A stretch of DNA of 64,000 nt from Anaerolineales bacterium (lineage in GTDB: Bacteria > Chloroflexota > Anaerolineae > Anaerolineales > UBA11579), in NCBI GenBank assembly GCA_026129305.1, contig JAHCII010000002.1:100786-164785 (forward strand). The letters run 5' to 3'. Numbering within the stretch: the stretch's first letter is position 1; each line of letters opens with the position of its first letter. Positions 48,308-56,422 of this stretch are shown here, piece after piece. Under the pieces are notes generated by a model, which saw only the letters and a program-made list of their open reading frames with translations, was not told the origin of the DNA and searched no databases. The position numbers and the translations under genes were made by a program.

Positions 48308-50173
48308 ATGAAGCAAGTTCGTAACGACCTAAGAAACATCGCCATTATTGCCCATGTAGACCATGGCAAGACCACCCTGGTGGACGGATTGCTGCGCCAG
48401 GCCAGTGTCTTCCGGGACAATCAGCAGGTGCAGGAACGCGTGATGGACTCCAATGCCCTGGAGCGTGAGCGCGGCATCACCATCCTGGCCAAGAACACTG
48501 CCATCCGGATCCAGGACCCGGCCAGCGGGCAGGAGGTCAAGATCAATATTGTGGACACACCCGGCCACGCCGACTTCGGCGGGGAAGTGGAGCGAGTGCT
48601 CAATATGGTGGACGGCGTGCTGCTGCTGGTGGACGCCGCCGAAGGCCCGCGTCCGCAGACGCGCTTTGTGCTGAAGAAGGCGTTGGAGCTGGGCCACCGC
48701 GCCATTGTGGTGATCAACAAAGTGGACCGCAAGGATGCCGACACCACCCGAGTGCTGAACGAGACCTTTGACCTGTTCATTGAACTGGGTGCCAGCGATG
48801 AGCAGGCCGAATTCCCAGTAGTGTACGCCGTGGGTACCCAGCAGCGTGCCGGGTTGACCCCCGACCTGGGGCCGGACCTGCAACCGCTGTATGAGACCAT
48901 CCTGAAGGAAGTCCCTGCGCCCCAGGTGGATCCGGATGCGCCATTGCAGATGCTAGTGACCACCCTGGACTATGACAATTACCGCGGCCAGATCGCCATG
49001 GGCCGCATTTTCGCCGGCCGCATGCGCGGCGGGCAAAACGTGGCGCGCCTGACCCATGACGGCGGGGCGGTGTCTGAGAAGATCCCTTACCTGTATGTAC
49101 AGGAGGGTCTGCAACGGGTCGAAGTGGCCGAGGCCAGCGCCGGCGATATTGTGGCTGTGGCCGGCATGGAGCACGTGGCGATCGGTGAGACCCTGGCAGA
49201 CCCTGAGAACCCGGTGGCGCTGCCCGGCATCCGCGTGGAAGAGCCCACGGTGCGCATGACCCTGGGCGTCAACACCTCACCCTTCTCCGGCAAAGAGGGC
49301 ACCTGGGGCACCAGTCGCAAACTGCGCGAGCGTTTGCTGAATGAGCTGCGCAGCAATCTCTCGCTGCGCGTGGAGGACACCGACAGCGCCGACACCTTTG
49401 TAGTCTCCGGCCGCGGTGAGCTGCACCTGGCGATCCTGGTGGAGACCATGCGCCGGGAAGGCTATGAGTTCCAACTGGGCCGCCCGGAAGTGATCTTGAA
49501 GAAGGACGCTGAGGGCAACACCCTGGAACCTTTTGAGGAAGTGCATATCGAGACCAGCCAGGAAACCTCTGGCTCGGTGGTGGAGATGATGGGCCGCCGT
49601 CGCGGCGAGATGCAAGAGATGAACGAAACCAGCAGCGGCACTGTGCAGCTGCACTATATTGCGCCGACGCGCGGTCTGCTGGGCTTCCGCCAGCAGTTCC
49701 TGACCGCGACGCGCGGCACCGGCATCCTCAACACCATCTTCCACGGCTACCTGCCCATGGCGGGCACGATCACCTCGCGGGCGCGCGGCTCGCTGATCGC
49801 CTTCGAGAACGGCGTGGCCAGCACCTACGGCCTGCGCGCCGCTGAAGAACGCGGCGTGCTGTTCATCCCGGCGGGCACGCCGGTGTATGCCGGCATGGTG
49901 GTGGGGGAGCAGCCGCGCGACATGGACATGGAAGTCAACGTGTGCAAGACCAAGAAGCTGACCGGCATGCGCGCCGACACCAAGGGCGAGATCGAGCAGC
50001 GCCTCAGCCCACCGCGTGTGATGAGCCTGGACGAAGCCATCGAATATCTGGGCGAGGATGAGCTGTTGGAAGTGACCCCCCAGAGTCTGCGCATTCGCAA
50101 GCGCATTCTGGACATGAATGAGCGCTACCGCGTGGCGAAGAAACGCCAGCAACTGGCGGAAGAGAGCCAATAA
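48308..50173 (+). CDS. typA: translational GTPase TypA/BipA
   Basis: 621 aa. [20 protein letters not shown] (G1), [14 protein letters not shown] (G2), [19 protein letters not shown] (G3), [10 protein letters not shown] (G4). Domain III/V and the TypA-specific C-terminal part follow: [61 protein letters not shown] ribosome-binding GTPase involved in assembly and stress adaptation. Start ATG 48308 gives the usual N-terminus; ATG 48293 is in frame but atypical. It ends at a strong terminator. Confidence 0.95.
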   Translation: MKQVRNDLRNIAIIAHVDHGKTTLVDGLLRQASVFRDNQQVQERVMDSNALERERGITILAKNTAIRIQDPASGQEVKINIVDTPGHADFGGEVERVLNMVDGVLLLVDAAEGPRPQTRFVLKKALELGHRAIVVINKVDRKDADTTRVLNETFDLFIELGASDEQAEFPVVYAVGTQQRAGLTPDLGPDLQPLYETILKEVPAPQVDPDAPLQMLVTTLDYDNYRGQIAMGRIFAGRMRGGQNVARLTHDGGAVSEKIPYLYVQEGLQRVEVAEASAGDIVAVAGMEHVAIGETLADPENPVALPGIRVEEPTVRMTLGVNTSPFSGKEGTWGTSRKLRERLLNELRSNLSLRVEDTDSADTFVVSGRGELHLAILVETMRREGYEFQLGRPEVILKKDAEGNTLEPFEEVHIETSQETSGSVVEMMGRRRGEMQEMNETSSGTVQLHYIAPTRGLLGFRQQFLTATRGTGILNTIFHGYLPMAGTITSRARGSLIAFENGVASTYGLRAAEERGVLFIPAGTPVYAGMVVGEQPRDMDMEVNVCKTKKLTGMRADTKGEIEQRLSPPRVMSLDEAIEYLGEDELLEVTPQSLRIRKRILDMNERYRVAKKRQQLAEESQ

Positions 50174-50174
50174 G

Positions 50175-50208
50175 AAAAAAGCCGCACCCAACGGGTGCGG
50201 CTTTTTGT
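50175..50208 (+). terminator. rho-independent terminator of typA
   Basis: AAAAAGCCGCACCC-AAC-GGGTGCGGCTTTTT. Confidence 0.9.
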
Positions 50209-50250
50209 TGTAGGAGTGGTACAGGCCTGTGTGCCGCGTAAACCCGCGGG

Positions 50251-51420
50251 TTACGCTTCGCCCTCTTCCAGGGTGCCCAGCTGGGCGGCTGGCAGCAGGC
50301 GGCTGTCGGCCGGGTCGTAGGTCAGGCGCACCCTATCGCCTGGCTTGAACTCGATCTCCATATTGCGCACCAGCACGGCCAGCTCCGGCCCGCTCTTGAG
50401 CGCCACATACACGCGGTTGTCCGTGCCGACGAAGACCTCGTCGGTGACTTTGGCGTTCATCAGGGCGCGGTGGGGGCTGCTGCCGTTGCTCAGGGCCGCT
50501 TCCTGGGGTTGCGCTTCGCCTTTGTCGTGGGTGATGTTGAGCTTCTCGGGGCGGATGACCATGGTGACCTTGTCGCCGGGGGCCAGGCGCACCTTGCTGG
50601 CGCCGGCGATGACCTGTTCACGACCCACCTGCAGCACAGTGTGCTTCTCATGCAGCGAAACCACCTGGCCCTCGATGAAGTTGGTGTCGCCAATGAAGTC
50701 AGCCACAAAGTGGTTGGCGGGGTAGTTGTAAATATCCTCAGGCGTGCCCAACTGCTGCACACGACCTTCGCTCATCACGGCGATGCGGTCGCTCATCGTC
50801 AGGGCTTCTTCCTGGTCATGGGTGACATAGATGAAGGTGATGCCCACCCGCTTTTGGAGTTGCTTGAGCTCATGCTGCATCTGTTCGCGCAGTTTCAGGT
50901 CCAGGGCGCCTAGGGGTTCGTCCAGCAGCAGCACCGCTGGGCGGTTGACCAAGGCGCGGGCCAGGGCCACACGCTGCTGTTGGCCGCCGGAGAGCTGGTT
51001 GGGGTAGCGGCCGCCCAGGTCGCCCAAGCGGATCAGCTCCAGGGCTTCGCGCACGCGGGCATCCCGCTCGGGGCCGGGGACGCGCTTGATGGTCAGGCCG
51101 AAAGCTACGTTCTGCGCCACAGTCAGGTGCGGGAACAGGGCATAGTTCTGGAAGACGGTGTTGACCGGGCGTTTGTAGGGCGGCAGGTTGTTGGAGAGCT
51201 CACCGTTCAGGTACACCTCGCCGCTGCTGGGGAACTCAAAGCCGGCGATGATGCGCAAGGTAGTGGTTTTGCCACAGCCGCTGGGGCCAAGCAGGGTAAA
51301 GAACTCGCCCTGGCGAATTTGCAGATCCACATTATTGACCGCGGCCATGTTCTTTTCGCCGCGCAACAAACCGGAGAAGACTTTGCTTACTTGCTTGAGT
51401 TCAACAGCGTAGGGTTTCAT
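50251..51420 (-). CDS. potA: spermidine/putrescine ABC transporter ATPase
   Basis: 389 aa. Walker [11 protein letters not shown]-loop FQNYALFPH, signature [13 protein letters not shown], Walker [13 protein letters not shown], then D/H-loop [15 protein letters not shown]-terminal TOBE domain ([23 protein letters not shown]) is typical of PotA. Last gene of the potDBCA operon on the minus strand, driving polyamine import. Confidence 0.93.
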   Translation of the reverse strand: MKPYAVELKQVSKVFSGLLRGEKNMAAVNNVDLQIRQGEFFTLLGPSGCGKTTTLRIIAGFEFPSSGEVYLNGELSNNLPPYKRPVNTVFQNYALFPHLTVAQNVAFGLTIKRVPGPERDARVREALELIRLGDLGGRYPNQLSGGQQQRVALARALVNRPAVLLLDEPLGALDLKLREQMQHELKQLQKRVGITFIYVTHDQEEALTMSDRIAVMSEGRVQQLGTPEDIYNYPANHFVADFIGDTNFIEGQVVSLHEKHTVLQVGREQVIAGASKVRLAPGDKVTMVIRPEKLNITHDKGEAQPQEAALSNGSSPHRALMNAKVTDEVFVGTDNRVYVALKSGPELAVLVRNMEIEFKPGDRVRLTYDPADSRLLPAAQLGTLEEGEA

Positions 51421-51453
51421 TCTTGTGGGTTAGCGCTCCTGAAGGATGATATT

Positions 51454-52263
51454 TTAGCCGCCCCGCCGAATTTTGCGTTCTGTGCCCACTTTGCGCAGCC
51501 ATTCGGAGACCAGCAAGATGACTGCTGAGACCAGAATGACCACGGCGGCCGTGGTGATGGCCAGCGGCAGACGGTTGGGGAAGCGCAGTTGGGAGTAAAG
51601 ATAGACGGGCAGAGTGTTATCGGTGCCGGCCAGGAAGAAGGCCAGCGAGAACTCATCGAAAGACAAAGTGAAGGAAGACAAGAAAGCGGCCACCAGGGCC
51701 GGGGCTGAGATGGGCAGGGTGATGCGCATAAGGGTGCCCCAGTAAGTGGCGCCCAGGTCCATGGCGGCTTCTTCCAGGTTGTTGGCGAAGCCGGAAAGGC
51801 GCGCCGAAACGATCAGCATCACATAGGGGATGTTGATCACGGCGTGGCCGATGGTGATGGTCCACAGGCTGAGGCCGATGTTGAGCGCCTGGAATAAGAT
51901 CAGCATGGCGACGCCCAGCACCACATAAGGAATGACCAGGGGCAGGGTGGCAATGTTGAGAAAGATCTCCCGGCCCGGGAAGTTGTAGCGCGAAATGGCG
52001 ATGCCTGCCATGGTGCCCAGGGCGGTCGCCACACCTGAGGAGATCAGGCCGATGACCAGGCTGTTGCGGGCGGCATTGAGCAGCTCACGCGCTCCCAGCA
52101 GTTGGCGGTACCACTCGAGGGTGAAGCCCTTGAGCGGGAAGGTCAGCAGCACTGAATCATTGAAGGAGAACACGATCAGCAGCAGGATGGGCAGCTGCAG
52201 GAAGAGCAATAACAGGAGATAGTAGCTCCAGCCCAGCCATTTGCCGATATTGCGCTTGATCAT
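51454..52263 (-). CDS. potC: spermidine/putrescine ABC transporter permease
   Basis: 269 aa, six helices. FSFNDSVLLTFPLKGFTLEW after helix 1, ALGTMAGIAISRY, and the EAA loop NLEEAAMDLGATYWGTLMRI with LPISAPALVAAFL are the PotC marks. It overlaps potB by 4 nt (ATGA) and precedes potA by 33 nt. Confidence 0.92.
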   Translation of the reverse strand: MIKRNIGKWLGWSYYLLLLLFLQLPILLLIVFSFNDSVLLTFPLKGFTLEWYRQLLGARELLNAARNSLVIGLISSGVATALGTMAGIAISRYNFPGREIFLNIATLPLVIPYVVLGVAMLILFQALNIGLSLWTITIGHAVINIPYVMLIVSARLSGFANNLEEAAMDLGATYWGTLMRITLPISAPALVAAFLSSFTLSFDEFSLAFFLAGTDNTLPVYLYSQLRFPNRLPLAITTAAVVILVSAVILLVSEWLRKVGTERKIRRGG

Positions 52264-53111
52264 GTGGACACCGGCACTTCAGTGATGGGGATGAAGCGAT
52301 TGAAGACGTAGCTGAAGACCGCCACCAGCACCAGCAAGACCACGCTGAGCAGGGCACCCAGCGGCCAGTTGAGCGCCCGGGCGAACTGGTCCTGGATCAG
52401 GTTGCCGTACATGATGCCGCTGACCCCGCCCACCAGGGTCGGCGTGACCCACTCGCCCAGGGTGGGGATGAAGACGAAGAAGAAGGCTGAGGCCATGCCA
52501 GGCAGGGTGAGGGGCAGGGTCACGCGCCAGAAGGTCTGTGCGGGCGAGGCGCCCAGATCTTGGGCGGCCTCGTGCAGGCGCGGGTCAATGCGCTCCATGG
52601 CGGCGAAGAGCGGCAGGGCGGCGAAGGGGATCCAGACGTAGACCAGCGTGATCAGCACGGCGGACTGGCTGTAGAGCAGGATCGGGGCGCCTTCGCTGAT
52701 CAGGCCGGCTGAGATGAGCAGCTGGTTGAGCAGCCCGTTGGAGCCGAGAATCACCTTCCAGGCCAGCACGCGCAGCAAGAAGCTGGTCCAGGCGGGCAGG
52801 ATCAGTAAGGTGAGCAGAATGACGCGCCGCGCCCCGGTATAAAAGACCAGGAAGTAGGCCACCGGAAAGGCCATGAGGATGGAGAGCGCCGCGGTGAGGA
52901 ATGAGAGCTTGCTGGAATCCAGCAGCAGCCGGAAGAAAGACGGCGTTTGCAGGAAATTCATGTAGTGCTTGACGCTCAGCGGCAGCATGGGGCCAAAGGT
53001 GCTGTCCTTGAAGCTGTACAGTAGCATGATCACCAGAGGTGCCAAGAAGAAAATCGCCAGCACAATGGCGGGCGGGGCGATCAGAACAAGCAGGCGGCGT
53101 TTGTTTTCCAT
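52260..53111 (-). CDS. potB: spermidine/putrescine ABC transporter permease
   Basis: 283 aa, six helices. LVIMLLYSFKDSTFGPMLPL after helix 1, VYVWIPFAALPLFAAMERID, EAAQDLGASPAQTFWRVTLP (EAA loop), and FVFIPTLGEWVTPTLVGG match PotB. Its partner is PotC; starts 52 nt after potD. Confidence 0.92.
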   Translation of the reverse strand: MENKRRLLVLIAPPAIVLAIFFLAPLVIMLLYSFKDSTFGPMLPLSVKHYMNFLQTPSFFRLLLDSSKLSFLTAALSILMAFPVAYFLVFYTGARRVILLTLLILPAWTSFLLRVLAWKVILGSNGLLNQLLISAGLISEGAPILLYSQSAVLITLVYVWIPFAALPLFAAMERIDPRLHEAAQDLGASPAQTFWRVTLPLTLPGMASAFFFVFIPTLGEWVTPTLVGGVSGIMYGNLIQDQFARALNWPLGALLSVVLLVLVAVFSYVFNRFIPITEVPVST

Positions 53112-53163
53112 AAATGCCTATCGGAGCCGGCGGATTTTCCGCCGGCCCCGAGGGGGTGGCGGA

Positions 53164-54234
53164 TTACTGCTCGGACTTGACTTCGTTCCAGATGCGCGTC
53201 ATCTTCTCGCGCTGCTCTTGAGTGAGCGGGTGCTGGAAGTTGGTCTGATCCAGGATGGAGAGATCGTCGTAGCCGAACTTGGTCACTAAGGCTGGGTCCA
53301 ACAGGGCGACCGAGTCACGGTTGGCGGCGCCGTAGTAGAAATCATTGGCCATGTTAGCGTTCGACTCGGCATCGATCAGGGCATTGATGTAATCGTAGGC
53401 CAGGTCGACGTTCTGGCTGTTGGTCGAGATGCCGAAGCCGCAGGCGTAGCTGATGCGGCCTTCCAGCGGGTCGATGTACTCGATCTCATAGCCTTCTTCG
53501 GCCAGGGTGGACCAGGCATCGTTCCAGGTGTTGGCGCCCACGGCGACGTCACCCGTGGAGAGCAACTGGATGATCTCGGTGTAGTCCGACCAGTAGGTGA
53601 GCAGGTTGGGCTTCAGCTCGATAAGCTTCTGCTTGATCTGCTCGTCCTGTTCGGGGGTGGTGTTGTAAGGGTCCAGACCCAGAGCCAGGGCAGCGGTGTA
53701 GAAGGTGGACTCACCCGAGTCGAAGATGGAGATCTGGCCCGCATACTGCGGATCCCACAGGTCGGCCCAGGAGGTGGGCACTTCATCCACCAGGTCGGTG
53801 CGCACCGTGATCGATTCGAAGGCCCAGTCCCAGGGGATGAAATACTGCTGGCCGTTGATCACGCCGTGCTGGGTCAGCTCGGGGAAGAGCTTGTCGAAGT
53901 TGGACAGGCGCGAGACGTCCAGAGGCTGTACCAAACCGGCCTCCACGTAGAGCCCCCACCAACTGCCGCAGGGATGCACCACGTCGAAGTAAAAGCCACT
54001 CTGGGCTTTGGCCAAGGCCTCGGCGTCTTCGCTGAAGAAGGCGTAGTCCGGCTGAATGTCCGGGTATTTCTCAGCAAAAGGGCCCCAGTAGGTCTCAGAC
54101 TCGTAGCCAGACCATTCCAGCACGGTCAGGCTGTCGTTCTTTTGCTCGGCGGGGCCAGAAGGCCCCCCAGCGCAGGCGGAGAGCAGCAGCGCCGCGCCAA
54201 CCAGCAGAGCAAACAAGATGCGGGTGTTCTTCAT
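53164..54234 (-). CDS. potD: spermidine/putrescine-binding lipoprotein
   Basis: 356 aa. Lipobox LLLSAC near residue 20. PBP fold of the PotD/PotF type: LTVLEWSGYESETYWGPFAE, QSGFYFDVVHPCGSWWGLYV, QYFIPWDWAFESITVRTD, PTSWADLWDPQYAGQI, LLTYWSDYTEIIQLLSTGDV, ALIDAESNANMANDFYYGA. It binds polyamines outside the membrane for PotBCA. An AAGGAG Shine-Dalgarno precedes ATG 54234. Upstream lies a structured leader and terminator (54263-54414). Confidence 0.93.
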   Translation of the reverse strand: MKNTRILFALLVGAALLLSACAGGPSGPAEQKNDSLTVLEWSGYESETYWGPFAEKYPDIQPDYAFFSEDAEALAKAQSGFYFDVVHPCGSWWGLYVEAGLVQPLDVSRLSNFDKLFPELTQHGVINGQQYFIPWDWAFESITVRTDLVDEVPTSWADLWDPQYAGQISIFDSGESTFYTAALALGLDPYNTTPEQDEQIKQKLIELKPNLLTYWSDYTEIIQLLSTGDVAVGANTWNDAWSTLAEEGYEIEYIDPLEGRISYACGFGISTNSQNVDLAYDYINALIDAESNANMANDFYYGAANRDSVALLDPALVTKFGYDDLSILDQTNFQHPLTQEQREKMTRIWNEVKSEQ

Positions 54235-54262
54235 TCTTTCTCCTTATTTGACCAGCAGGCAA

Positions 54263-54414
54263 CAAAAAAACTGTAAACAGCGACCCTTTTGTCGCCCTTT
54301 ACAGTTCTCAGCCGTTGGTGGGTGCGCGCTGGGGTAGCTAACGCATCCATGGCAGAGCGGTGCCCTGTCCTGCTTTCATGGCTACTATTTTATATCCTCG
54401 CGTCCAAAAAGCAA
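54263..54414 (-). promoter_or_regulatory. potD structured leader: promoter, folded RNA and terminator (candidate riboswitch)
   Basis: Minus strand: TTGCTT (54414-54409), 16-nt spacer, TAAAAT (54392-54387), start near 54380-54385. The RNA begins with GUAGC (54385-54381), which pairs with GCUAC at 54338-54334. Inside are stacked helices CCAUG/CAUGG and GCAG/CUGC separated by an AAA bulge, and then CAGC/GCUG. A strong terminator follows: AACTGTAAAGGGCGAC / GTCGCTGTTTACAGTT with seven T (54263-54306), 29 nt before potD. It matches no riboswitch class I know. Confidence 0.55.
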
Positions 54415-54591
54415 TATATGGAACTTAAAGATTTGCATAGAGCCTCCGGACTTCCAGCGGCCTTGTGAACGCATTGACGCAGCTGCAAGGCCTGCGATAT
54501 GCTGTGGCAGCTAACAGTTAAAACGCAAAAACGCCCAGGGGGTTATGGCCTGCTGATCACCCTTACATTGGGCTGAGAAAGAGATACTGAG

Positions 54592-55002
54592 ATGCCGATC
54601 GAATATAAGATCAATCTGCCGCTGGATTTAGAAGCCTTCATTGGCGTGTACCAGGCCTCCAGCCTGGGAGAGCGCCGGCCGGTTGCCGAACCGCAACGCA
54701 TGCAGCGCATGCTGGAGGAGGCCGACCTGACGGTGAGCGCCTGGGACGGGGACAAGCTGGTGGGCCTGGCGCGTTCGCTGACCGACTGGGCTTATTGCTG
54801 TTATCTGGCGGATCTGACCGTGGCCGACAGCCACCAGCGCCTGGGCATCGGCAAAGAGCTGATCCGCCAGACCCAGGCGGCGCTGGAGCCGGGCGCCATG
54901 CTGGTGCTGCTGGCCGCCCCGGCGGCCGCCGACTATTACCCGCGCATCGGCATGGAAAAGCACCCTAGCGCCTGGATATTACGCCCAGGAGAAAAGATAT
55001 AA
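54592..55002 (+). CDS. GNAT-family N-acetyltransferase
   Basis: 136 aa. Short GNAT fold: WDGDKLVGLARSLTDWAYCC (beta strands), LADLTVADSHQRLGIGKELI with the acetyl-CoA loop QRLGIG, and AAAADYYPRIGMEKHP, typical of the phenazine-antibiotic-like/YhbS-type small GNATs. Substrate unknown. GAGAAAGAG upstream may serve as Shine-Dalgarno. Confidence 0.85.
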   Translation: MPIEYKINLPLDLEAFIGVYQASSLGERRPVAEPQRMQRMLEEADLTVSAWDGDKLVGLARSLTDWAYCCYLADLTVADSHQRLGIGKELIRQTQAALEPGAMLVLLAAPAAADYYPRIGMEKHPSAWILRPGEKI

Positions 55003-55028
55003 CAGAAGCCTGAGAGGTGGCAGCTAGC

Positions 55029-55406
55029 TTAGGCGGCCTTTTGCTGTGCGGCGCGCTTGGCGGCGGTAATGTTCATTGAGAGGATCAGGATGCCGTCTTC
55101 CCAGGGCTGGATGCTGAGCTCGAACCAGCCCTGCCCGCCGTCCGGGTAGGTGAATTCATTTTCCATGCGGGCGGGTTGGCGAGACTTCATTACCTCTTGC
55201 AGGGTGGCGAACATCTCGGTGTTTTCGATACCCGGATAGGCCTCCATCATGGTGCGTCCCAGCAGCTCTTCCCAGGACTTGCGGGCGTGCTTGAGCACGG
55301 TGTCATTGACGAATAGATATTTCCAGTCAAAGCTGATGATCTGCACGCCTTCCAGCAGGGCGTTGAAAAGCGTGTAGTCTTGCAGATGTCCCTGTTTCTC
55401 CGGCAT
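55029..55406 (-). CDS. stand-alone PAS-domain protein
   Basis: 125 aa, a single PAS fold: LFNALLEGVQIISFDWKYLF, VNDTVLKHARKSWEELLGRT, MMEAYPGIENTEMFATLQEV, then WFELSIQPWEDGILILSMNI. No kinase, GGDEF or HTH part. GGGAGG precedes ATG 55406; the frame is open far upstream only because it is antisense to the nitrilase gene. Isolated PAS proteins may sense redox or ligands for a partner elsewhere. Confidence 0.8.
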   Translation of the reverse strand: MPEKQGHLQDYTLFNALLEGVQIISFDWKYLFVNDTVLKHARKSWEELLGRTMMEAYPGIENTEMFATLQEVMKSRQPARMENEFTYPDGGQGWFELSIQPWEDGILILSMNITAAKRAAQQKAA

Positions 55407-55499
55407 GGCGCCTCCCTTGTATCTCGTGTGGCCTACATTATAAGTAGGGCCCTGCTCACCTTGCAGACTTGTAAGGCGCTTTTGGAGTAGAATGGCGGT

Positions 55500-56267
55500 A
55501 TGAAAGTTACCGTGATCCAGTTCCCCGATGCCGCCGTCGAAATGGAAGCCGCCTTTGAGGCGCTGGCGGCGCATGTGGCCGCCGAGGGCAGCGACCTGGT
55601 GCTGCTGCCAGAGATGCCTTTCCACCCCTGGATGTTCTACGAGAAACAGCCGGACCCGGCGCTGTGGCAGGCCAGCGCCGAGGCCCACGCCGAGTGGCTG
55701 CCGCGTCTCGCTGCCCTGGGGGCGTCGTTGGTGCTGGGCAGCCAGGCGGTGAGCCAGGCTGGCGGGCGCTACAACGACGGCTTTGTGTGGCACAACGGCC
55801 AGGCGAACTTTGCCCACCGCAAGTACTACCTGCCGGACGAGCCCGGTTTCTGGGAGGGCAGTTGGTATGGGCGCAATGCCCAGCCGCGCTTTGAGGCCGC
55901 CGCGGCCGGCGGGCTGAAGGTGGGCTTCATGATCTGTTCCGACCTGTGGTTTGGCGAACACGCCCGCGGCTATGCGCGGCAGGGCGTCCACTTGCTGGTC
56001 AACCCGCGCGCCACGGAGCGCCGCAGTGTGGACAAGTGGCTGGCCGCCGGCCGGGTGATGGGCGTGATGGCTGGGGCCTACTGCCTGTCCTCCAACCGCA
56101 GCGGCACCTGCGTGGGCTTTGACTGGGGCGGGGCCGGCTGGGTCAGCGACCCGGACGGCGAGCTGCTGGCAGTCACCAGCGCTGAACAGCCCTTCGTGAC
56201 GGTGGAGATCGACCCGGCCCGGGCCGAGGCGGCCAAGGCGAGCTACCCGCGGGATGTGCGGGAGTGA
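55500..56267 (+). CDS. nitrilase-superfamily amidohydrolase
   Basis: 255 aa. The Glu-Lys-Cys triad is visible: VLLPEMPF (Glu ~39), HRKYYLPDEPGFWEG (Lys), MICSDLWF (Cys). The segment HLLVNPRATERRSVDKW and SSNRSGTCVGFDWGG complete the carbon-nitrogen hydrolase fold. Substrate probably a small amide or carbamoyl compound. TAGAAT (55488-55493) ends 6 nt before ATG, so the mRNA is probably leaderless. Confidence 0.88.
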   Translation: MKVTVIQFPDAAVEMEAAFEALAAHVAAEGSDLVLLPEMPFHPWMFYEKQPDPALWQASAEAHAEWLPRLAALGASLVLGSQAVSQAGGRYNDGFVWHNGQANFAHRKYYLPDEPGFWEGSWYGRNAQPRFEAAAAGGLKVGFMICSDLWFGEHARGYARQGVHLLVNPRATERRSVDKWLAAGRVMGVMAGAYCLSSNRSGTCVGFDWGGAGWVSDPDGELLAVTSAEQPFVTVEIDPARAEAAKASYPRDVRE

Positions 56268-56276
56268 GCTATCGTC

Positions 56277-56331
56277 GAGATTGCTTCGTCGCTTCGCTGG
56301 CTGTGCCGCTCCGCTCCTCGCAATGACGGAA
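56277..56331 (-). repeat. interspersed repeat, family C
   Basis: Minus strand: TCCGTCATTGCGAGGAGC ... GCGAAGCGACGAAGCAATCT. Closest in its ends to the copy inside metG. Confidence 0.8.
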
Positions 56332-56346
56332 TGGTTAATTGGCTTG

Positions 56347-56384
56347 ACGAACAGGGCCAGCCGTCCCAGGCTGGCCCTGTTCGT
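56347..56384. terminator. 16-bp perfect hairpin before the portal gene
   Basis: ACGAACAGGGCCAGCC / GGCTGGCCCTGTTCGT with a 6-nt loop, then GTGCATTAATGC. There is no T-run, so it may be a factor-assisted terminator for the nitrilase transcript or an insulating hairpin upstream of the portal gene. Confidence 0.5.
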
Positions 56385-56422
56385 GCATTAATGCAGGTTC
56401 TTTCCATAATAAAGGGGGATGC

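Noticed and set aside
55407..55991. long N-terminal extension of the PAS protein
   Set aside because: The upstream part is antisense to the nitrilase gene; GGGAGG before ATG 55406 marks the true start.
46095..56267. genes between terminase and portal as part of a prophage
   Set aside because: typA, potABCD, nitrilase, GNAT and Pr6Pr are ordinary chromosomal genes with host-type promoters; nothing phage-like was found among them.
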